DNA from: Haladaptatiplasma sp964454575
Lineage (GTDB): Archaea; Thermoplasmatota; Thermoplasmata; Halarchaeoplasmatales; Halarchaeoplasmataceae
Length of the DNA: 35,742 nucleotides
NCBI GenBank assembly: GCA_964454575.1
Contig: CAYVTG010000012.1
Location: 1-35,742 of the forward strand
Direction of reading: 5' to 3'
The notes under the pieces are model-generated. The model was given only the letters and a program-made list of their open reading frames with translations, was not told the origin of the DNA and did not search any database. Of the stretch, positions 31,395-35,742 are shown piece by piece (position 1 is the first letter of the stretch; the number at the start of each line of letters is the position of its first letter). Made by a program: the position numbers and the translations under genes.

Positions 31395-32012
31395 TCATTC
31401 TCTGACGGAAACGAACATCACAACTTCGATTTCCTTCTTAACTTTTTTGTGGAACTTATAGATGTTATCAATAGCGCACATATATCTTTTTTCCTCAACT
31501 ATGCGGTACTGATTATTTAGAAAGAACTCATATATAAATCCCACTGTCTTAGCGTTGTGAAGACAGTATATCTTCGGTGCAGTTTCGACTGCTTTGTTCA
31601 AAAATGGTATGTCCGCCCCTTTCTTTTGCGCACCGAAGGGCGGATTCATGATCACCGTATCCGATGATCCGTGATATTCATCGATATCCAACACTTTGAA
31701 TTCCACTATGTTTCCAAGTCCCCATCTTTCCCGCATCTTCCGCGCCGTGTCGATGGCATCTTCGTCTATATCTATACCAAGTACATCCGATGCTCCTAAT
31801 AGTGCGGCTCCCAGAGAGAATATACCCGTTCCGCATCCCAGATCGATCATCTTACGGCCTTTTATATCCCCGTTGAGTAATGCCGTGAATAAAATGTCAG
31901 ATGCTATCACAGCAGGTGTAGCATACTGTTCGAGCTCTGCTTTCGGTTTTGGGTGCGATGGGATCTCTTCGAGTTTGATCTCAAGATGTTTCTTTTTAGA
32001 AATTGTATCCAT
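31395..32012 (-). CDS. METTL5-like N6-adenine RNA methyltransferase
   Basis: 205 residues. LEQYATPAVIASDILF, the SAM motif MIDLGCGTGIFSLGAALLGASDVLGIDID and the catalytic motif IMNPPFGAQKKGADIPFL identify the archaeal/eukaryotic METTL5 family, which methylates an adenine of small-subunit rRNA in eukaryotes. The NPPF motif marks N6-adenine transfer. The ATG at 32012 has AAGGTAAC upstream. It sits between a small TFB-linked gene and Csl4. The archaeal target is inferred from the eukaryotic enzyme. Confidence 0.88.
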   Translation of the reverse strand: MDTISKKKHLEIKLEEIPSHPKPKAELEQYATPAVIASDILFTALLNGDIKGRKMIDLGCGTGIFSLGAALLGASDVLGIDIDEDAIDTARKMRERWGLGNIVEFKVLDIDEYHGSSDTVIMNPPFGAQKKGADIPFLNKAVETAPKIYCLHNAKTVGFIYEFFLNNQYRIVEEKRYMCAIDNIYKFHKKVKKEIEVVMFVSVRE

Positions 32013-32016
32013 ATCT

Positions 32017-32400
32017 CTAGTTACCTTTTCCTTCTACCTGTGCCCAAACATCATCATAAACCTGTTCATAGATGCCAGCCTCAGGATCTTCTTCCTCTTT
32101 CTCTTTTTCAAGTATCTCACGTATCTTTTGTTCCTTTATACGCCAGTAATGTATCCTCCAATGTCTGCCGCTGGGTAAGGTTACGGTTTCCTCTTCCGAA
32201 GTCAGGATATTATGATCCTCAAGCAGGTAAAAATAATTCCTCTCCTTAGTATTTATTATATTGTCCGTTATAATATCATCATAACCGAACATGTTCATGA
32301 CCTTTTCAGCTATCTTGTCTGCCTCCTCCGGCTCTATCTCCGAGTCTCTCAATACTTTTCGGACCACCTTTTTGAAAACCTTTAAGGTTATTCGGGACAT
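32017..32400 (-). CDS. Small conserved TFB-linked protein, function unknown
   Basis: 127 residues from ATG 32400, chosen because GGAGGT lies seven bases upstream; the frame continues to 32466 without a comparable start. The N-terminal half is helical (VFKKVVRKVLRDSEIEPEEADKIAEKVMNMFGY) and the middle (FYLLEDHNILTSEEETVTLPSGRHWRIHYWRI) looks like a small wing or beta hairpin, possibly a winged helix. It resembles a DUF found in Thermoplasmata (I think DUF6015), from memory. It lies between TFB and the METTL5-like gene. Confidence 0.75.
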   Translation of the reverse strand: MSRITLKVFKKVVRKVLRDSEIEPEEADKIAEKVMNMFGYDDIITDNIINTKERNYFYLLEDHNILTSEEETVTLPSGRHWRIHYWRIKEQKIREILEKEKEEEDPEAGIYEQVYDDVWAQVEGKGN

Positions 32401-32462
32401 CGTACGTACCTCCTCATACTGATCTAATCCTTTTTGAAAGATATAAGCATATTCCAAGTTTA

Positions 32463-33401
32463 TCAATTGGTGTCTATCTCAATACCTATCTCTTCCGCTA
32501 TCTCTTTGTATCTGTTCCTTATGGTTACCTCGGTTACCCCGGCTACTTCTGCTATGGCTCGCTGTGTACGTGGAGTACCTTCAAGTATTGATGAAATATA
32601 GATCGCGGCTGCAGCTACTCCTGTGGGACCTTTACCTGACGTGAGCCCGAGATCCGTAGCCTGATTGATTATGTTCTCTCCACGAGATACAACATCCCTG
32701 TCCAGCTCTAATTTATTACAGAATCTGTCTATGTATTCTTCTGGCTTTGTGGGCATGAGCTTAAGGGTCAGTTCCCTCGAAAGGAATCTGTAAGCACGAC
32801 CTATCTGCTTTTCATCCGAATCGGCGGCTTGAGCCACCTCCGTGAGAGTCCTTGGAACATTACATTTCCTGCATGCAGCGTATAGCGATGAAGCTATCAC
32901 TATCTCTATGCTTCTACCACGTATCAAGTTCTTCTCTACAGCTTGTCGGTATATCATGGCCGCACATTCTCTTATACTGCGGGGAAGTCCCATCTTTGAT
33001 GATAAAACATCTAGTTCTCTTAGTGCAGTAGCTAGATTTCTCTCGGTAGCGTTCGATATGCGTATCCTTCTGTGCCATTTGCGTACACGATAAATTTGCC
33101 CTCGGTTCTTGTGTGGTATCGTTCGACCGTAGGCGTCTTTATTCTTCCAAGATATCTGTGTTGATAATCCCTTATCATGTATAAGATAATTCATGGGTGA
33201 TCCTGTACGAGCACGACTCTCTCTTTGTGCACTGTCGAAAGCCCTCCATTCCGGCCCCTCGTCTATATAGTAATCATCAACAACGAGACCGCACATCTCG
33301 CAGACTACCTCTCCTCTCCCATAATCCTTTGAAAGATTCTCGCTGGAGCATTCAGGACATTTTTTGATTTTCTCCACTCTTTTTGGGGATTCTACATTCA
33401 T
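32463..33401 (-). CDS. tfb: Transcription initiation factor IIB (TFB)
   Basis: 312 residues from ATG 33401, with GGAG six bases upstream; a TTG at 33431 is a less likely start. It recruits RNA polymerase to TBP-bound promoters. The zinc ribbon is CPECSS...CEMCG (Cys15, 18, 34, 37), followed by the B-reader/linker (GPEWRAFDSAQRESRARTGSP) and two cyclin folds (about 115-205 and 210-305), with AACRKCNVPRTLTEVAQAADSDEKQIGRAYRFLSREL and the second-repeat helix-turn-helix GTPRTQRAIAEVAGVTEVTIRNRYKEI that reads the BRE. A TATA box lies about 48 bases upstream. Confidence 0.96.
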   Translation of the reverse strand: MNVESPKRVEKIKKCPECSSENLSKDYGRGEVVCEMCGLVVDDYYIDEGPEWRAFDSAQRESRARTGSPMNYLIHDKGLSTQISWKNKDAYGRTIPHKNRGQIYRVRKWHRRIRISNATERNLATALRELDVLSSKMGLPRSIRECAAMIYRQAVEKNLIRGRSIEIVIASSLYAACRKCNVPRTLTEVAQAADSDEKQIGRAYRFLSRELTLKLMPTKPEEYIDRFCNKLELDRDVVSRGENIINQATDLGLTSGKGPTGVAAAAIYISSILEGTPRTQRAIAEVAGVTEVTIRNRYKEIAEEIGIEIDTN

Positions 33402-33442
33402 TATATCTCCACTCACGAACTTTCTTTCCAATCTCTGTACGT

Positions 33443-33456
33443 CATATATATACCTT
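33443..33456 (-). promoter_or_regulatory. BRE/TATA promoter of the TFB gene
   Basis: On the minus strand AAGGTATATATATG has a purine-rich BRE followed by a long TATA box. Start of transcription near 33424 would give a 20- to 25-nt leader that includes the GGAG ribosome site. Confidence 0.6.
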
Positions 33457-33649
33457 ACCCTAAGGACCTTATCTGATGCTCCTGAGCGAGCAGACCTATG
33501 TTTCTAAATTACCTCACTCCGCTCGCTAATTATATAAATTTATCAGAAGAAATACATTCTTCTAATTCTCACTCGAAGCAAGTTCTCGTGATCAGCAGGA
33601 ATACTGGCGTATTCCTTCGATTTTCAAACTTTTTCGCTAGTTCAAAACC
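33457..33649. other. AT-rich region with small palindromes before the repeat array
   Basis: No gene is visible. A perfect 8-bp hairpin AGGAATAC/GTATTCCT (33597-33604 and 33609-33616, loop TGGC) and AGAAGAA/TTCTTCT nearby are present. The last 30 or so bases (TTTTTCGCTAGTTCAAAACC) look like a degenerate end of the 101-bp repeat that follows. Confidence 0.5.
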
Positions 33650-33958
33650 TTCTCTTGTCAAAACATTTTCTCGCTGCGCTCAAAAACGGTTTTGATTCCG
33701 CAAAATCAAAGATTTTCCTCACTTTTTCATTTTTCGCTATGCTCAAAACCTTCTATTGTCAAAACATTTTCTCGCTGCGCTCAAAAACGGTTTTGATTCC
33801 GCAAAATCAAAGATTTTCCTCACTTTTTCATTTTTCGCTATGCTCAAAACCTTCTATTGTCAAAACATTTTCTCGCTGCGCTCAAAAACGGTTTTGATTC
33901 CGCAAAATCAAAGATTTTCCTCACTTTTTCATTTTTCGCTATGCTCAAAACCTTCTAT
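33650..33958. repeat. 101-bp tandem repeat array, left part (three copies plus 6 bp)
   Basis: Units start at 33650, 33751 and 33852, each 101 bp, nearly identical (the first has TTCTCT for TTCTAT), followed by the first six bases of a fourth. Each contains CTCGCTGCGCTCAAAA and the related TTCGCTATGCTCAAAA, and an inverted repeat TTTGATT/AATCAAA. Because 101 is not a multiple of three, the apparent reading frames through the array shift in every unit and are not genes. Confidence 0.95.
33953..33958. repeat. Target-site duplication, left copy
   Basis: TTCTAT at 33953-33958 is repeated at 35535-35540. The uninterrupted unit has it once, so it is a 6-bp duplication made by the insertion. Confidence 0.9.
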
Positions 33959-34008
33959 CCCAAGTTTGACAGTAAGAGATAAAAGGTGCTCTTAGTTCGG
34001 TTCTTTTC

Positions 34009-35448
34009 ATGCAAACAAAAATCACGTCCCTAAGAGCAAGATCTGTAATACCGAACAACAATATATCTTTTCCGATAGGAACGGTAGTAACCGTACAGAA
34101 TTATTATGAACGGTTAGAACTGTTCGATATATTTGAAAAACACAAGAGTCGTGGTAGAGATATTAATGCCTTGGTTGAGGCATTGGTGAGCTACAAGCTC
34201 ACCGAAAACCAAAGCGTTACAAAGGCGGCAGATTGGATCAACCGCGATGAAGTGTTGAATACGTTCGGCTTAGAATCTTTTGAGCAGAGAACGCTCTACA
34301 GGGTTCTTGAAATAATTGGTAAGAACAAGGAAGAAATCATGGCAGATATTCAGGAGATGCTGTTCAACGTATTCGATTTTGAACATACAGACATCAATAT
34401 GGATTGGACGAGTTTTGTATTGTACGGAAACAAATGTCCTCTTGGAAAACACGGTTACAGCCGTGACCACAGACCGGATAAGAAACAGATAACAGTAGGG
34501 GTCAGTGAACTCGCCGATCCTATCAACGTGCCTATTGGGATGACCGTTCGTGAAGGTAATGTAAATGACCAAGTACATTTCGATGATACGTTTGATCAAG
34601 TTGAAAAACGTTTGCAGAAAGGATCTATGCTCGTGTTCGATCAAGGTGCTAACCGTAAAGACAACCTCGAACGTATCGAGAATGCCGAGTTAAAATATTT
34701 GACTGCTAGGCAGATCAACAAAAGTGATGAAAACACATGGATCAATAACTTCGATAAATCTAAGGCTAAACTAGTCGACGGACGGTATGGAGTATACGCA
34801 TTGAAAAAGAGATTTCCAAGCAGGATAAATTATCTCTATTTCTCTGAGCACCTGTACGAACAACAGATGAAATCAAAGCTAAGAAAAGTAGAACGACTAC
34901 TCAAAGAAGCTGAAGACTTACAGCGAACAATCGAGAACAACAGAGGATTGCCTAAACGGTACAAAATAAGCAATCCTCTGATCGATTGTGAATACACTTA
35001 TCAAACACGACTTGCATCGTTGAGCGAGAAGGAGGCAAGAGCTATTCTAAAAAAAGCATCGATAACAGGTAGAGAAGGATTTTTTTGCTTAGTTTCTAAC
35101 AAAGATTTGACAGAAAAAGAAGCACTTCGAATATATAGGAAAAAGGACTCGATCGAGAAGATATTTCATTCATTGAAGAACGAGATAAATATCAAACCGC
35201 TCAGAGTATGGTCAGAGTATGCTATTTATGGCGCTTTGATCATCGGATTTCTAGCTCAATTATTCATCTCGTTGATACGATTCGAACACAAAGAATTGAA
35301 ACATACTTCGCCAAAATTCATCAAAATATCGTTGATGAATTTGACAGTTACCGTCAAATACGGAAAATCAAACAAGAAACGGTACATATTTTCCAACTTT
35401 AACCCCATTTCTAATGTTATTTTGGGTAAAAAACGTGCAATATCTTGA
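34009..35448 (+). CDS. Transposase, IS1634 family (IS4-like DDE)
   Basis: 479 residues, full length for the family. The DDE residues can be placed: Asp132 (INMDWTSFVLYG), Asp211 (MLVFDQGANRKDN) and Glu383 in YRKKDSIEKIFHSLKNEI, the last matching the Y-x-R-K-x-x-I-E-x-x-F signature. REGNVNDQVHFDDTF is also typical. An N-terminal helical DNA-binding region (about 1-125) precedes the catalytic core. The ATG at 34009 lies 50 bases inside the left inverted repeat. It is uninterrupted and probably active; its A/T-rich codon use differs from neighbouring chromosomal genes. Confidence 0.95.
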   Translation: MQTKITSLRARSVIPNNNISFPIGTVVTVQNYYERLELFDIFEKHKSRGRDINALVEALVSYKLTENQSVTKAADWINRDEVLNTFGLESFEQRTLYRVLEIIGKNKEEIMADIQEMLFNVFDFEHTDINMDWTSFVLYGNKCPLGKHGYSRDHRPDKKQITVGVSELADPINVPIGMTVREGNVNDQVHFDDTFDQVEKRLQKGSMLVFDQGANRKDNLERIENAELKYLTARQINKSDENTWINNFDKSKAKLVDGRYGVYALKKRFPSRINYLYFSEHLYEQQMKSKLRKVERLLKEAEDLQRTIENNRGLPKRYKISNPLIDCEYTYQTRLASLSEKEARAILKKASITGREGFFCLVSNKDLTEKEALRIYRKKDSIEKIFHSLKNEINIKPLRVWSEYAIYGALIIGFLAQLFISLIRFEHKELKHTSPKFIKISLMNLTVTVKYGKSNKKRYIFSNFNPISNVILGKKRAIS

Positions 35449-35453
35449 TAGAT

Positions 35454-35471
35454 CGGGGTCAAATAACCCCG
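35454..35471 (+). terminator. Hairpin after the transposase gene
   Basis: CGGGGT (35454-35459) pairs with ACCCCG (35466-35471) around a six-base loop, followed by a run of A. It lies just after the transposase stop (35448) and inside the element; it could end transcription or insulate it. Confidence 0.4.
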
Positions 35472-35534
35472 AAAAAAGACTTCTGTCAAATCAATTTTCT
35501 TGATAAATTAGCGGAGATAAGTGTCAAACTTGGG

Positions 35535-35540
35535 TTCTAT
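35535..35540. repeat. Target-site duplication, right copy
   Basis: TTCTAT next to the right inverted repeat; partner of 33953-33958. Confidence 0.9.
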
Positions 35541-35742
35541 TGTCAAAACATTTTCTCGCTGCGCTCAAAAACGGTTTTGATTCCGCAAAATCAAAGATTT
35601 TCCTCACTTTTTCATTTTTCGCTATGCTCAAAACCTTCTATTGTCAAAACATTTTCTCGCTGCGCTCAAAAACGGTTTTGATTCCGCAAAATCAAAGATT
35701 TTCCTCACTTTTTCATTTTTCGCTATGCTCAAAACCTTCTAT
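35535..35742. repeat. 101-bp tandem repeat array, right part (two copies plus 6 bp)
   Basis: Units start at 35535 and 35636, with the first six bases of a third at 35737-35742, the window's end. They match the left part base for base apart from the first left copy, so the array had at least five units before the insertion sequence entered it. Confidence 0.95.

Larger units (their letters stand above)
33959..35534 (+). mobile_element. Complete insertion sequence, IS1634-like, 1576 bp
   Basis: The ends are perfect 13-bp inverted repeats, CCCAAGTTTGACA (33959-33971) and TGTCAAACTTGGG (35522-35534), with a 6-bp TTCTAT target duplication on both sides. It holds one transposase gene and splits a 101-bp repeat array exactly after the sixth base of a unit. 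Intact ends, an intact duplication and an uninterrupted transposase indicate a recent insertion. Confidence 0.95.

Noticed and set aside
33650..33958. Possible CRISPR array
   Set aside because: Units are 101 bp and contiguous, with no variable spacers, and no cas genes are visible.
33655..33995. Open frames of 65-80 codons through the 101-bp repeats
   Set aside because: The unit length is not a multiple of three, so each copy is read in a different frame; the similar peptides only reflect repeated DNA.

Overview
This window is chromosomal DNA from an archaeon. It carries a nine-part archaeal (A/V-type) ATP synthase operon, a TFB transcription factor, a Csl4 exosome subunit, the archaeal CoA-biosynthesis ligase (4-phosphopantoate--beta-alanine ligase), a METTL5-like rRNA methyltransferase, TATA-type promoters and mixed leaderless/Shine-Dalgarno starts. 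An AtpA mini-intein in the P-loop (the site used in Thermoplasma), the acidic protein set and the small TFB-linked gene point to a Thermoplasmatota-like lineage. That placement is inference. The lifestyle suggested is heterotrophic growth on branched-chain amino acids or acyl-CoAs.

Layout. 1-1164: 3' end of a repeat-containing, membrane-anchored surface protein. 1511-11078: ATP synthase operon H-I-K-E-C-F-A-B, with a proteolipid that carries a signal peptide, an Ig-like ectodomain and four c-hairpins, and an intein in A; no subunit D gene follows B. 11086-13345: a zinc-ribbon membrane protein divergent from a wHTH/nucleotidyltransferase pair resembling AbiE-type toxin-antitoxin modules. 13387-13665: a nested inverted-repeat element and an antisense remnant of a class II aminoacyl-tRNA synthetase (PheS-like). 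13723-19732: acyl-CoA dehydrogenase, a PEBP protein, and a minus-strand operon of methylglutaconyl-CoA hydratase, biotin carboxylase, biotin carrier and carboxyltransferase (methylcrotonyl-CoA carboxylase type). 19846-21555: a large surface protein with Tyr/Gly/Asp repeats and a Gln/Pro-rich cytoplasmic tail. 21643-26018: biotin ligase, B12-dependent acyl-CoA mutase (small and large subunits), its MeaB GTPase and a corrinoid adenosyltransferase. The large mutase subunit has the isobutyryl-CoA-type residues (Phe/Gln) where methylmalonyl-CoA mutase has Tyr/Arg. 26081-28324: phosphopantoate ligase, a small membrane protein, a double-wHTH regulator and Pcm. 28326-33401 (minus): TFB, a small conserved protein, METTL5-like methyltransferase, Csl4, two short coiled-coil proteins, then a Roadblock/LC7 protein and a GvpD/KaiC-like ATPase. 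33485-35742: a 101-bp tandem repeat array interrupted by a complete 1576-bp IS1634-like insertion sequence with 13-bp inverted ends and a 6-bp target duplication.

The metabolic genes fit together. Biotin ligase loads the carrier protein of the carboxylase; hydratase plus carboxylase convert methylcrotonyl-CoA to HMG-CoA (leucine route, also the precursor of archaeal isoprenoid lipids); the adenosyltransferase and MeaB serve the B12 mutase, which probably interconverts isobutyryl- and butyryl-CoA (valine route); the acyl-CoA dehydrogenase has a butyryl-CoA-type rather than isovaleryl-type active site. All assignments come from reading the sequence and remembered family motifs; no database search was run.
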